DNA of 43,775 bases from Elusimicrobiales bacterium. Its GTDB lineage: Bacteria; Elusimicrobiota; Elusimicrobia; Elusimicrobiales; UBA9959. The notes below the pieces were generated by a model. The model had not been told where the DNA came from and ran no database searches. It was given only the letters and a program-made list of their open reading frames with translations. Positions within the stretch are counted from its first letter, which is position 1, and every line of letters starts with the position of its first letter. Location of the stretch: assembly GCA_023701245.1 (NCBI GenBank), contig JAMPXK010000017.1, positions 1 to 43,775 on the forward strand, read 5' to 3'. Positions 25,965 through 33,950 of this stretch are shown piece after piece. Made by a program: the position numbers and the translations under genes.

Positions 25965-26606
25965 CTACCGGAAATGGTCGCGCATCATGCGCACCAGGCC
26001 CTCGGTGGCCTTGCCGGGGATCTCTTCCCCTTCCCAGTTGATGGAGAAGTGGGCGTTCTTCTGGGTGGGCTTCACGTAGGTTTCGTACATGGGCAGCACG
26101 GTGGCCAGGATCTGGTGCTTGATGCCTTCTATGTCGCGGCCGCGCTCGCTGATGTCGCGCTGCACGCGGCGCAGCACGGCGGTCACCATGCCGGTGGACA
26201 CGAAGATCTTAAAATCGCACTGGTTGGCGAGCTTGGGGAAATACAGCGCGTAGAGCCCTTCCACCACTATCAGCTGGGTGGGCTTGCAGGGCACGTACTC
26301 CTTCTCGCGGGTGTGCTGTTTGAAGTCGTAGACCGGTTGCTGTATGGTCTTGCCGGAGCAGAGTTCGTTGAGCTGCCTGGAGGCCAGCGAGGCGTCTATG
26401 GCGTCGGGATGGTCGAAATTGTAGGTCTTTCTCTCTTCGAAAGTCAGGTGGTCCAGCGGCTGGTAGTAGTTGTCCAGCGAGAAGAGCTGGCCGGTGATGC
26501 CTATCTTCTCGCACTGGTGCACGAGCTTGGCGGCCAGGGTGGTCTTGCCGGAGCCGGAACCGCCCGCTATGCCTATTATGAACCTTGATTTTTTTGTGTT
26601 GTCCAT
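25965..26606 (-). CDS. udk: Uridine kinase
   Basis: A 213-residue P-loop kinase that phosphorylates uridine and cytidine to the monophosphates in pyrimidine salvage. Walker A GGSGSGKT is at 15-22. SLDNYYQPLDHLTFEER, YNFDHPDAID and PVYDFKQHTREKEY are characteristic of uridine kinases, as is IVVEGLYALY. Length matches the family. No strong SD is seen before the ATG. The L,D-transpeptidase gene lies 73 bases upstream on the same strand. Confidence 0.92.
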   Translation of the reverse strand: MDNTKKSRFIIGIAGGSGSGKTTLAAKLVHQCEKIGITGQLFSLDNYYQPLDHLTFEERKTYNFDHPDAIDASLASRQLNELCSGKTIQQPVYDFKQHTREKEYVPCKPTQLIVVEGLYALYFPKLANQCDFKIFVSTGMVTAVLRRVQRDISERGRDIEGIKHQILATVLPMYETYVKPTQKNAHFSINWEGEEIPGKATEGLVRMMRDHFR

Positions 26607-26678
26607 TTTATTCGCGGCCGCGTTCCGGCCCTACCTATGATACAAAAAAAGACAGGGGCCGGCACCGCCGCCCGACGT

Positions 26679-27653
26679 TCAATCAGGCGGGTTCGTGAGC
26701 CGTATTTCCAGCTGCACCCGGCGGCCCGCCTGTTCCTGCTCGGCGACGAAGGCGTTAAAAAGCTTCAGACAGCCGGGGCGCAGTTTCACGCAGCCGTCGG
26801 TGTCGCGCCAGCGGAAGTCGGCCGGCTCCGGGCGCCCGGCCGCGTCCGGAGACAGGAGGCGGGCGGGATCTTCCCACCTGTCGGTGTGCACGGCAAAGCC
26901 CGCGCGCCCGTAAGGACCGAAATAATACCTGGGATTATGCGAGAGCTGCCTGGCCTGCCTGGCCTTCGAGGCCTCGCTCGACGGCTCCGGCCGCCGTTCG
27001 AAGAAGGGGATCCCTTCGCCCTGCGTGCCGGCCTGCCAGCCTTCGGCCCACATCATATCCACCGCCAGCACGCCGGTCCCGGCCGGGAACCAGTCGCGGA
27101 AGGCCGCGGAGAAATATTTCTTCTTCGCCGCCGGATCGTAATCCCGGCCCAGGATCTCCGCGGCGGTCTCGGGGGTGACGCCGCGGCCCAGCAGTTCTAT
27201 CTCGTAAGTTTCAGGGGAGATATTGCGCAGGTCGTAAACTCCGGGCACGGTGGCGCCGTTGGTCTGGTCCTGCGGCAGATAATAGACCGTAGTCCCGCCT
27301 ATAACTCCGCCCAGCCAGCCCGCAGCGGGCGAGGTGGAGGTGACGCCGCGGCCCAGGGCTTCGCATTGGTAAACGCCGGCCTGTTTGCCGCGCTGCAGTT
27401 CAAAATTCATAACTCCCGGGCGGGTGCGGTCTTCGGGCAGCAGCAGCAGCGCACGCGAGATCGTGCCGGAAGAGGTCTTTAGCCCGTTGAGGCCCAGGGT
27501 CCTGACCCGGGACCGCAGTTCTGCCGTCAGCTCCGGCTGGGCCGGCCTGTTATAGGGGATCGCCGCGGGAACCAGGTCGGCGGCGGCGGGCTCGGCCGCC
27601 GGCAGCGGCGCCGGCGCGGCGGCCAGGATAAGTACAAGACAGATGTTTTTCAT
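26679..27653 (-). CDS. L,D-transpeptidase (YkuD)-like exported protein
   Basis: A 324-residue exported protein, signal peptide about 1-19. The C-terminal half carries the YkuD signature: His256 in AGFAVHTDRW and the catalytic Cys288 in DTDGCVKLRPG. Such enzymes cross-link peptidoglycan stem peptides or attach proteins to it. The N-terminal half (about 40-150) has no recognised domain. The HxT...DGC(V)K spacing fits, although the region around the His differs from canonical members, so catalytic competence is likely but unproven. The start has SD AAAGGA, and a TATAAT-like box lies about 35 bases further upstream. Confidence 0.83.
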   Translation of the reverse strand: MKNICLVLILAAAPAPLPAAEPAAADLVPAAIPYNRPAQPELTAELRSRVRTLGLNGLKTSSGTISRALLLLPEDRTRPGVMNFELQRGKQAGVYQCEALGRGVTSTSPAAGWLGGVIGGTTVYYLPQDQTNGATVPGVYDLRNISPETYEIELLGRGVTPETAAEILGRDYDPAAKKKYFSAAFRDWFPAGTGVLAVDMMWAEGWQAGTQGEGIPFFERRPEPSSEASKARQARQLSHNPRYYFGPYGRAGFAVHTDRWEDPARLLSPDAAGRPEPADFRWRDTDGCVKLRPGCLKLFNAFVAEQEQAGRRVQLEIRLTNPPD

Positions 27654-27762
27654 ATTGTCCTTTGCCGGAGGTAAGGTTATAATATAAAAATAGTCCGCGG
27701 CAGTTCCCGTTAACAGGCTAAAAGACCGGTTTTTAACCCGACACTACGTTGTCGGGTTGGTC

Positions 27763-27771
27763 TGCTATACT
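27763..27771 (+). promoter_or_regulatory. Extended -10 promoter, near-leaderless
   Basis: TGCTATACT at 27763-27771. Predicted +1 is 27778, one base before the ATG at 27779 (an ATG also starts at 27776). No SD. Confidence 0.5.
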
Positions 27772-27778
27772 TTTTATG

Positions 27779-29056
27779 ATGGACCTTCAGCAGAAATTAG
27801 AGATACTGGCGGATTCCGCCAAGTACGACGCCTCCTGCGCCTCCAGCGGCTCCAACCGCGGCGGGCGGGGCACGGGCGCCGCCCACCAGAGCGGCGTCTG
27901 CCACAGCTGGACGGCCGACGGCCGCTGCGTGTCGCTCCTGAAGATCCTGATGACCAACGAGTGCGTGTACGACTGCGCCTACTGCGTGAACCGCCGCTCC
28001 AACGACACCCCGCGCGCCGTCCTCGCCCCGGACGAAATAGCCGGCCTCACTTTCGAATTCTACAAGCGCAATTACATAGAGGGCCTGTTCCTAAGCTCGG
28101 GCATTACCGTTTCCCCGGACCGCACTATGGAGCTGATGCTGGAGGCCGTGCGCAAACTGCGCGAGACTTTCCATTTCAACGGCTACGTGCATATGAAGGT
28201 GATCCCCGGCGCCGACCAGGCGCTCATAGACCAGGCCGGGCTCTGGGCGGACCGCGTGAGCGTGAACATAGAACTGCCCAGCGACAAAAGCCTGCGCCTG
28301 CTGGCCCCCGGCAAGACCAAAGATACCGTACTGCGCCCCATGAACCGCCTGGCCCAGCGCATAGCCGCCCACAAGGACGAGGTGCGCACCATAAAAAGTT
28401 CCCCCGCCTACGCGCCGGCCGGGCAAAGCACCCAGCTTATAATCGGCGCCACTCCGGAAACAGACCGCGAGATAATAAAATTGAGCGAGGCGCTGTACGG
28501 CAAAATGGCCCTGAAGCGCGTCTACTATTCCGCCTTCGTCCCGGTCATGAAGGACAACCGCCTGCCGGTTCTGCGCGAGCCGCCGCTCCTGCGCGAGCAC
28601 CGCCTCTACCAGGCGGACTGGCTGCTGCGCTTCTACGGCTTCACCGCCGACGAACTGCTGGACGAAAAGCACCCGGGCCTGGACCTGAACTTCGACCCCA
28701 AGACGGTCTGGGCGCTGAACAATCTCGACAAGTTCCCGCTGGAGGTCAACAAGGCCTCCTACGAGGAGATCCTGCGCGTGCCCGGCATAGGCGTCACCTC
28801 GGCCAAGCGTATTGTGAGGGCGCGCCGGGCGGGGCCGCTAAAGCTGGACGACCTCAAGAAACTCGGCGTGGTGATGAAGCGGGCCATTTACTTTGTGACC
28901 GCCGGCGGCAAGTACGGCGGCATAAAGAAGGAAACCGAGGAGGCCATAAAGGTAAAGCTGCTGGAACACAAGAACCCCAACGGCCAGCTGGACCTGTTCG
29001 GGGAGAAAGAACTTGTAAAGGAGGGCCTGGAGGCCACCGTGACCGGCCAGTTGTAG
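27779..29056 (+). CDS. Radical SAM protein of the putative DNA modification/repair family (TIGR03916-like)
   Basis: A 425-residue protein. The Fe-S/SAM cluster site is Cys62-x3-Cys66-x2-Cys69 (ECVYDCAYCVNRRSND). SSGIT (about 106-110) and VNIELPSD continue the radical SAM barrel. The C-terminus has a helix-hairpin-helix DNA-binding element (about 321-350: LEVNKASYEEILRVPGIGVT, then SAKRIVRARR). This combination, and the partner gene 21 bases downstream, match the conserved pair named 'putative DNA modification/repair radical SAM protein' and 'DNA metabolism protein', whose reaction is, to my knowledge, not established. The start is set at the ATG after the extended -10. Confidence 0.9.
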   Translation: MDLQQKLEILADSAKYDASCASSGSNRGGRGTGAAHQSGVCHSWTADGRCVSLLKILMTNECVYDCAYCVNRRSNDTPRAVLAPDEIAGLTFEFYKRNYIEGLFLSSGITVSPDRTMELMLEAVRKLRETFHFNGYVHMKVIPGADQALIDQAGLWADRVSVNIELPSDKSLRLLAPGKTKDTVLRPMNRLAQRIAAHKDEVRTIKSSPAYAPAGQSTQLIIGATPETDREIIKLSEALYGKMALKRVYYSAFVPVMKDNRLPVLREPPLLREHRLYQADWLLRFYGFTADELLDEKHPGLDLNFDPKTVWALNNLDKFPLEVNKASYEEILRVPGIGVTSAKRIVRARRAGPLKLDDLKKLGVVMKRAIYFVTAGGKYGGIKKETEEAIKVKLLEHKNPNGQLDLFGEKELVKEGLEATVTGQL

Positions 29057-29077
29057 CCTGGCGCCGCGGCCAAAAGC

Positions 29078-29818
29078 ATGAGGACATACCTTTACGACGG
29101 TAATTTTGAAAGCTTCCTTACCGCGCTCTCGCTGGCGCTTGAGCACCAGGAGGATTGCGCCATCGCCCGGGCGGGAGGCGCGGGCGCTGAGGCCGGGCTT
29201 TTCTCGGAATTCGTGAATGCCGGGACGGACCCGGCGCGCGCCGCGGCCATGCGGGAATTTTTCGAGGAGCGGGGTTCCGCGGAAAGCTGGCATCACGCGC
29301 GCTTCGCCTTCCTGTCGGAAGCCGCCGGGGCCGAGGACGCGGTGCTGGCCTACGCGCGCCTCATAAAGGAAAAAGGCCGCGCCGCGGACGATATGCTGGC
29401 GGACCCGCGCGTTAAGAAAGTGCAGGACCTGTCCCGCTCGGTAGGCGGGGAGGCGCATATGTTCAAAGGCTTCGTGCGTTTCAAGGAACTCGCGGACAAA
29501 ACGCTTTACGCCCGGATAGAGCCGGACCACAATATACTGCCGCTGCTCACGGGGCATTTCCGGGACCGGCTGGGCGAGTTCAGCTGGATCATCCACGACG
29601 CGCGCCGCGGCCGGGCCGCGCTGTGCTCGGGCGGGCGGCTTATTTACGCGCCCATCACCCAGGAGAAGGCGCTGGAATTCGACGGCCGGGAGGCCGCGGT
29701 GCAGGCGCTGTGGCGGCACTTCTTCAAGACCGCCGCGATAAAAGAAAGGACCAACCCGCGGCTTCAGCGGCAGAACGTGCCGCTGAAGTACCGCAAGAAC
29801 CTCACCGAATTCGATTGA
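29078..29818 (+). CDS. DNA metabolism protein, TIGR03915/DUF4130 family
   Basis: A 246-residue partner of the radical SAM protein. It begins MRTYLYDGNFESFLTALSLA, the typical family start. It ends with the DUF4130 region: MFKGFVRFKELADKTLYARI, EPDHNILPLLTGHFRDR, WIIHDARRGRAALC and KYRKNLTEF. The family is predicted to act with the radical SAM enzyme on DNA, possibly as a glycosylase-like or damage-processing factor; that is an inference. The genes are 21 bases apart and co-oriented. The stop abuts the stop of the convergent permease (29818/29819). Confidence 0.88.
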   Translation: MRTYLYDGNFESFLTALSLALEHQEDCAIARAGGAGAEAGLFSEFVNAGTDPARAAAMREFFEERGSAESWHHARFAFLSEAAGAEDAVLAYARLIKEKGRAADDMLADPRVKKVQDLSRSVGGEAHMFKGFVRFKELADKTLYARIEPDHNILPLLTGHFRDRLGEFSWIIHDARRGRAALCSGGRLIYAPITQEKALEFDGREAAVQALWRHFFKTAAIKERTNPRLQRQNVPLKYRKNLTEFD

Positions 29819-31243
29819 TTACTTGGACGCCAGCACGAAGGACAGCAGGAAAGCCGCGCTGACCACGTACATCAGCGGGTGTATCTCCGCGAACTTGCGC
29901 CGCGCCAGTTTGATGGCCGTATAGGTGATGAAGCCGAAGCCTATGCCGTAGCTGATATTGTAGGTGAGCGGGATGCCTATCATGGTCAGAAAGGCCGGCA
30001 GGGCCTCGTCGAACCTATCCCAGTCTATCTCGCGCACCGTCTTCATGAGCAGCGAACCCACTATTATCAGCGCGCCGGCGGTGATGGGGTACACGAAATA
30101 GTCGCCGCAGCCGGGCGGGATCACGTCGGCCGGCGGCGTGAAGCCGCTGTTGACCAGCAGGCCGTAATGCTTGGAGTTCGGCAGGCGGTAGCCGCCGCCC
30201 ACCATCTGGATGACCGGAGAGAAGAAGGCGCAGAGCCCGAACAGGAGGCCCGTGACCACGGCGGAAAGGCCGGTGCGGCCGCCCTCGGCCACGCCCGCCG
30301 CCGACTCTATGTAGGTGGTAATGGAACTGGCGCCGAACAGGCCGCCGGCAGCGGCGGCGCCGGAGTCCACCAGCAGGATCTTCTTGATATCGCGCACTGT
30401 GCCGTCCTTATTGACGAAGCCGGCCTGCTCGCCCACGGCCACCACGGTCCCCATGGTGTCGAAAAAGTCCGTCAGCATGATGGCGAAGATGGTAAAGGCC
30501 AGGGCCGGCGTAAGCGCGTGGAACAGCGCCAGTTCCCCGTTCACCTGCTGGAAAGGCGCCCAGAAAGTGGAAAAGTCCGGCCGGGCGAAAGCGTTCTGCG
30601 GCACGGCCGTAACGCCCAGCAGCAGCGCGGCCGCGGTGGCGGCGAGTATCCCCCACAAAATATCGCCTTTTACCTTAGCGGCCATGAAGAAGGCCGCCAC
30701 GAAGAAACCAATAAGCGTCACCCAGACATAGGGCTGCGAAAAATCCCCGAGCGAGACCAGCGTGATGGGCGCCGGGCGGATGACGCCCCCCTCGTTGAGC
30801 CCGATGACGGTGATGAACAGGCCTATGCCCACGCCTATGGCGCGCTTGAGATTGAGCGGAATAGAATTCATCACCGCCTCGCGGAAGCCGGTGACCACCA
30901 GGGCGAGGATAAGCAGGCCTTCCACGAAGATCACCGACATGCCCACCTGCCACGGCACATTGGCCTGCTGGAAACCGATGACAGAGAAGGTAAGCACCGC
31001 GTTGATGCCCATGCCGCTGGCCAGCGCCAGCGGCCGGTTGGCGATCACGCCCATAAGCACGCTCATCAAGGCCGCGCCCAGGGCGGTGGCGGTGACGGCG
31101 CCCGCGAAAGGCACGCCGGCCGCCGAAAGGATGCCGGGGTTGACGAAGATGATATAGGCCATGGTCAGGAACGTAGCCGTTCCCGACAGAACCTCGGTCT
31201 TTACCGTGGTACCGCGTTCCGCGAGCTTAAATAAGCCGATCAT
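29819..31243 (-). CDS. NCS2-family purine (guanine/hypoxanthine) permease
   Basis: A 474-residue inner-membrane transporter of the AzgA/PbuG branch. The first segments read TEVLSGTATFLTMAYIIFVN and GMGINAVLTFSVI. The family motifs LTDFFDTMGTVVAVGEQAG and ASSITTYIESAAGVAEGGRT, the substrate-binding region, are intact. About 12-14 hydrophobic segments. Probable role: proton-driven uptake of purine bases for salvage. It is last in a minus-strand run coaD, CpaB-like protein, permease, with six bases between it and the preceding stop. Exact substrate not deducible. Confidence 0.93.
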   Translation of the reverse strand: MIGLFKLAERGTTVKTEVLSGTATFLTMAYIIFVNPGILSAAGVPFAGAVTATALGAALMSVLMGVIANRPLALASGMGINAVLTFSVIGFQQANVPWQVGMSVIFVEGLLILALVVTGFREAVMNSIPLNLKRAIGVGIGLFITVIGLNEGGVIRPAPITLVSLGDFSQPYVWVTLIGFFVAAFFMAAKVKGDILWGILAATAAALLLGVTAVPQNAFARPDFSTFWAPFQQVNGELALFHALTPALAFTIFAIMLTDFFDTMGTVVAVGEQAGFVNKDGTVRDIKKILLVDSGAAAAGGLFGASSITTYIESAAGVAEGGRTGLSAVVTGLLFGLCAFFSPVIQMVGGGYRLPNSKHYGLLVNSGFTPPADVIPPGCGDYFVYPITAGALIIVGSLLMKTVREIDWDRFDEALPAFLTMIGIPLTYNISYGIGFGFITYTAIKLARRKFAEIHPLMYVVSAAFLLSFVLASK

Positions 31244-31249
31244 CCGCGG

Positions 31250-32323
31250 TTACTTTATTATCTTCTTGAAACTGGCGGCTTCCAGCGCGCGGGACTCCGC
31301 GTCGCCGTCGCAGCGCGCGGCCAGGCGCAGGTCACGGCCCTGCACCGCGGCCAGCGCCGCGTACTGGGCCTGCACCGGGGTCAGGATGAGCCGCACCATG
31401 CCCTGCCCGGAGGCGTCGGCCTTGGAAACGTACATGACCGGGGCGGCCTGGATGATGGTGGCCGTTATCAGGTCTTTGGCGCCGCCTGCGCCGGCGTTCT
31501 CGTAAGTGACCATAAGGTCAACACGGTCGCCGCGCTTGAGGCCCTCCAGCTGCCAGGCCGGGAAGGCCATGGGCACCAGGCGGCTGCCGGCCTGCTGGCG
31601 CGGGGCCGCGAAATAGTCGGCGGAAAAAGCCCCGTTTTCCGGACGCCGTGCCGGAGCGTCGGCGAACAGCGCGGCCAGGGCCTCTTCCTGGTTGCGCAGC
31701 ACCGCAGCGGCTTTTTCGTAGAAGGTCACAGGGCTGCCCACGTCGTAAGTTTTTTCCAGCGCGTCAAGCTCGGCCAGCGCCTTGGCGAAGCTGGCGAAAA
31801 CCGCGTCTCCGCGCCCGCCGAAAGAACCGGCCAGCCGCTCGCGGCGCAGTGCCGCCAGCGCCTTATCCAGGCGCGTCAGGGCAGCGGTGCAGGCCGGGTA
31901 CAGGAATTTGTGGGGCAGGCCCAGGCCGCCGGTTTTGGCCGGGCGGGTTTTACGCACCAGCTCGGAGAACTCGTCCAGGGCCGCGAGCGGCTCCCGCCAC
32001 AGGCGGGCCTCGTTCCAGGTCTCTTTGTTAACCTGTACCTCGCGCGCGGTCATTGAGGAGACCTCCCCCGCCAGCCAGGCCGGGGCGGTCATGGTCTCCC
32101 TGCCTTTCGCGCAGCGGAACTTATACACGGCGGGAACACCGCCCTTAAGGTATTCGAAGAATAGCTCGCCTTTCTTGCTGTAGCAGTCTATCTCCTCCAG
32201 CAGGGCTTCGGTGCGGTTAAGGGCGGCCTTGGCCTCGGCTGCCTCTTCGTCGGCGGCTCGCAGCGGCGCGGTCAGCGGGGCCAGCAGCAGGAGCGCCAGA
32301 ACCAGAGAATATTTGTTCGTCAT
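31250..32323 (-). CDS. Secreted protein with CpaB/RcpC-like C-terminal domain
   Basis: A 357-residue exported protein; start at ATG 32323, overlapping the coaD stop by ATGA and preceded by GGGAGAG. Signal peptide about 1-23. The N-terminal two thirds are helical, Ala/Leu/Glu-rich, with Cys pairs (EIDCYSKKG, YKFRCAKG). The last 110 residues (LEGLKRGDRVDLMVTYENAG, ITATIIQAAPVMYVSKAD, VRLILTPVQAQYAALAAVQG, DLRLAARC) match the pattern of the C-terminal domain of Flp-pilus proteins CpaB/RcpC. The SAF domain that normally precedes it is not evident, and no other Flp-pilus gene is in the window. Role unknown. Confidence 0.75.
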   Translation of the reverse strand: MTNKYSLVLALLLLAPLTAPLRAADEEAAEAKAALNRTEALLEEIDCYSKKGELFFEYLKGGVPAVYKFRCAKGRETMTAPAWLAGEVSSMTAREVQVNKETWNEARLWREPLAALDEFSELVRKTRPAKTGGLGLPHKFLYPACTAALTRLDKALAALRRERLAGSFGGRGDAVFASFAKALAELDALEKTYDVGSPVTFYEKAAAVLRNQEEALAALFADAPARRPENGAFSADYFAAPRQQAGSRLVPMAFPAWQLEGLKRGDRVDLMVTYENAGAGGAKDLITATIIQAAPVMYVSKADASGQGMVRLILTPVQAQYAALAAVQGRDLRLAARCDGDAESRALEAASFKKIIK

Positions 32324-32805
32324 TTGTCTCTCCCGGCCTTTATGGCCTTTACCACGCAAGGCGGCACCAGTTTGGAAACGTCCCCCTTGAAATGCGCTAT
32401 GTCGCGCACCACGCTGGAGGAAAGATAGGAATAGCGCACCCGCGGCATGAAGAACACCGTTTCGATGTGCCGGTAAAGGGTGCGGTTGACCGCGGCGATC
32501 TGGAATTCGTACTCCAGGTCGGAAATGGCGCGCAGGCCCCTTATGACCACGTCCGTCTTTTTCTTTTTCACGTAGTCCACCAGCAGCCCCTCGAAGCAGT
32601 CCACGCTGACGTTCTTTCTGCCCTTGAGGGCCCGGCGCAGCATTTCGACGCGCTCCTCCACCGAGAACAGGTGTTTTTTGCCGCTGTGCACGAACACGGA
32701 AACTATGACGTGGTCGAAGATCTTGGCCGCCCGGCCTATGATATCGAGGTGCCCGAAGGTGACCGGGTCGAAACTCCCGGGGTAAACCGCGATTCTCTTT
32801 TTCAT
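32320..32805 (-). CDS. coaD: Phosphopantetheine adenylyltransferase
   Basis: A 161-residue enzyme for the fourth step of coenzyme A synthesis (4'-phosphopantetheine + ATP to dephospho-CoA). The nucleotidyltransferase motif is YPGSFDPVTFGHLDII (GxFDPxTxGH, residues 10-19). VVIRGLRAISDLEYEFQ and the C-terminal YSYLSSSVVRDIA (ISSS-type motif) are intact. Length normal. I start at the ATG at 32805 (MKKRIAVYPG); no SD, but a perfect TATAAT puts +1 three bases upstream. Confidence 0.96.
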   Translation of the reverse strand: MKKRIAVYPGSFDPVTFGHLDIIGRAAKIFDHVIVSVFVHSGKKHLFSVEERVEMLRRALKGRKNVSVDCFEGLLVDYVKKKKTDVVIRGLRAISDLEYEFQIAAVNRTLYRHIETVFFMPRVRYSYLSSSVVRDIAHFKGDVSKLVPPCVVKAIKAGRDK

Positions 32806-32814
32806 GGTAAGCCC

Positions 32815-32820
32815 ATTATA
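32815..32820 (-). promoter_or_regulatory. coaD -10 box, near-leaderless
   Basis: On the minus strand a perfect TATAAT (32820-32815). Predicted +1 is 32808, three bases before the ATG (32805). No convincing -35 at 16-18 bases. Confidence 0.5.
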
Positions 32821-32858
32821 CAAATTTCATTTCAAAGCGGATTTTGCCGGAAAAGTTG

Positions 32859-32864
32859 TATTAT
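32859..32864 (+). promoter_or_regulatory. -10 box of the WG-repeat gene
   Basis: TATTAT at 32859-32864. Predicted +1 is 32871, two bases before the ATG at 32873. A GGGGA tract sits between the two, so an SD-led start from a more upstream promoter is also possible. Divergent from the coaD -10, 39 bases away. Confidence 0.4.
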
Positions 32865-32872
32865 TGGGGAAT

Positions 32873-33832
32873 ATGATACTACGGTTATTACTGGCGGCGC
32901 TGCTGCTTCCGGCCGCGGCCGGAGCGCAGGAGCTGATCCCCTTTAACTCCGGCAAGAAGTGGGGCTACGCCGCGCCGGGCGGCAAGCTGCGCCTGCCGGC
33001 GCGCTACGACGCCGCCGAACCTTTCAGCGAAGGCCTGGCCCTGGTGCGCCAGGGAGCCTCCTACGGCTTCATCGACAAGACAGGCAAGACCGTTATCCCG
33101 GTAAAATACCAGTCCGCCGGGTCCTTCTCCGAAGGCTGCGCCCCGGTAAAGACGCGCGGCCTCTGGGGCTGCGTGAACCGCGAGAACAAACCGCAGGTCC
33201 CTTTCGAATACGAACTGCTGCTGCCCTTTAAAGAAGGCGCCGCGCCGGCCAGGAAGGACGGCCGCTGGGGCCTGCTGCTCAAGGATTCCCGCGAGTTCCG
33301 CGGCGGCATCTACGAGGAGATCTACCCGCCCAGCGAAGGCCTGGCCCGGGTGCGCGTAAACGGCAAATACGGCTACATAGACCTCTCCGGCCGGGAAGCC
33401 CTGCCGCCCGTCTACGCCGAGGCTTTCCCCTTCGCCGGCGGTTTCGCCACGGCCCGCCTGGGCGAAAAATACGGTTTTATCAGCCGCGCCACCCTGGCTT
33501 TCAAGGAAAAGCCCTACGTGGGCATAGGCCCTTACACCGGCAAGCTCGCGCACGCCCAGAGCCTGGCGGCCGAGGGACGCTGCGGCTACATAGACGCGGA
33601 AGGGCGCGAGGCCATAGCGTTCAATTTCGCCATGTGCGCCTCTTTTGAAGAGGGCCTGGCGCCGGTAATGCGGGATTTTAAAAGCGGGTGGGGCTACGCC
33701 GACCCGACCGGCCGGGTGGTCATCTATTTCAAGTACGACCAGGTGACGGGTTTCCGGGGAGGCCTGGCCAAGGTCACCCTCAAGAACAGGACCTTTTACA
33801 TAGACGCCAAAGGGTTCGAGTACAAAAAATAG
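32873..33832 (+). CDS. Secreted WG-repeat protein
   Basis: A 319-residue exported protein, signal peptide MILRLLLAALLLPAAAGAQ. The mature chain is built of six or seven WG repeats of about 45 residues, each with a (W/Y)G(Y/F/L/C) start and an FSEGLA-type turn. Examples are KKWGYAAPGGKLRLPARYD, ASYGFIDKTGKTVIPVKYQ, GLWGCVNRENKPQVPFEYE and GKYGYIDLSGREALPPVY. WG proteins are secreted or periplasmic beta-repeat proteins thought to mediate binding; no enzymatic motif is present. The ATG at 32873 is chosen because it opens the signal peptide. Confidence 0.9.
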   Translation: MILRLLLAALLLPAAAGAQELIPFNSGKKWGYAAPGGKLRLPARYDAAEPFSEGLALVRQGASYGFIDKTGKTVIPVKYQSAGSFSEGCAPVKTRGLWGCVNRENKPQVPFEYELLLPFKEGAAPARKDGRWGLLLKDSREFRGGIYEEIYPPSEGLARVRVNGKYGYIDLSGREALPPVYAEAFPFAGGFATARLGEKYGFISRATLAFKEKPYVGIGPYTGKLAHAQSLAAEGRCGYIDAEGREAIAFNFAMCASFEEGLAPVMRDFKSGWGYADPTGRVVIYFKYDQVTGFRGGLAKVTLKNRTFYIDAKGFEYKK

Positions 33833-33835
33833 GGC

Positions 33836-33882
33836 AAAAAGAAAGGGCCCGCGAGAAACCCACTAAGAGGGGCCGCGGGCCC
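33836..33882 (-). ncRNA. Predicted small RNA, copy 1
   Basis: Predicted minus-strand transcript of about 47 nt running 33882 to 33836. It begins on the first base of a 9-bp stem, GGGCCCGCG (complement of 33874-33882) pairing with CGCGGGCCC (complement of 33845-33853). The interior can form a second short CCC/GGG helix closing the loop UCUUAGU. It ends UUUCUUUUU, an intrinsic terminator tail. A complete promoter precedes it (33889-33916). A second copy is at 36221-36268 with an identical loop and a compensated stem. It lies between the convergent WG-repeat and TPR-like genes, so it could also be read merely as the terminator of the latter. Confidence 0.65.
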
Positions 33883-33888
33883 ATTCAT

Positions 33889-33916
33889 ATTATAGCAGAC
33901 GCTATTGACTTGTCAA
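33889..33916 (-). promoter_or_regulatory. Promoter of small RNA copy 1
   Basis: On the minus strand a perfect TTGACA (33916-33911), 16-base spacer, and TGCTATAAT, an extended, perfect -10 (hexamer 33894-33889). It is the best sigma-70 match seen in the window. Predicted +1 is 33882, the first stem base. Confidence 0.75.
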
Positions 33917-33950
33917 GGCCTGCGCAGGACCGGGCGGCCAAGGAACAGGC

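Noticed and set aside
33836-33882. Interpretation as only a rho-independent terminator of the TPR-like gene
   Set aside because: Not fully excluded, but a perfect TTGACA-N16-TATAAT promoter starting exactly on the stem, repeated in a second copy, is unexplained by a plain terminator.
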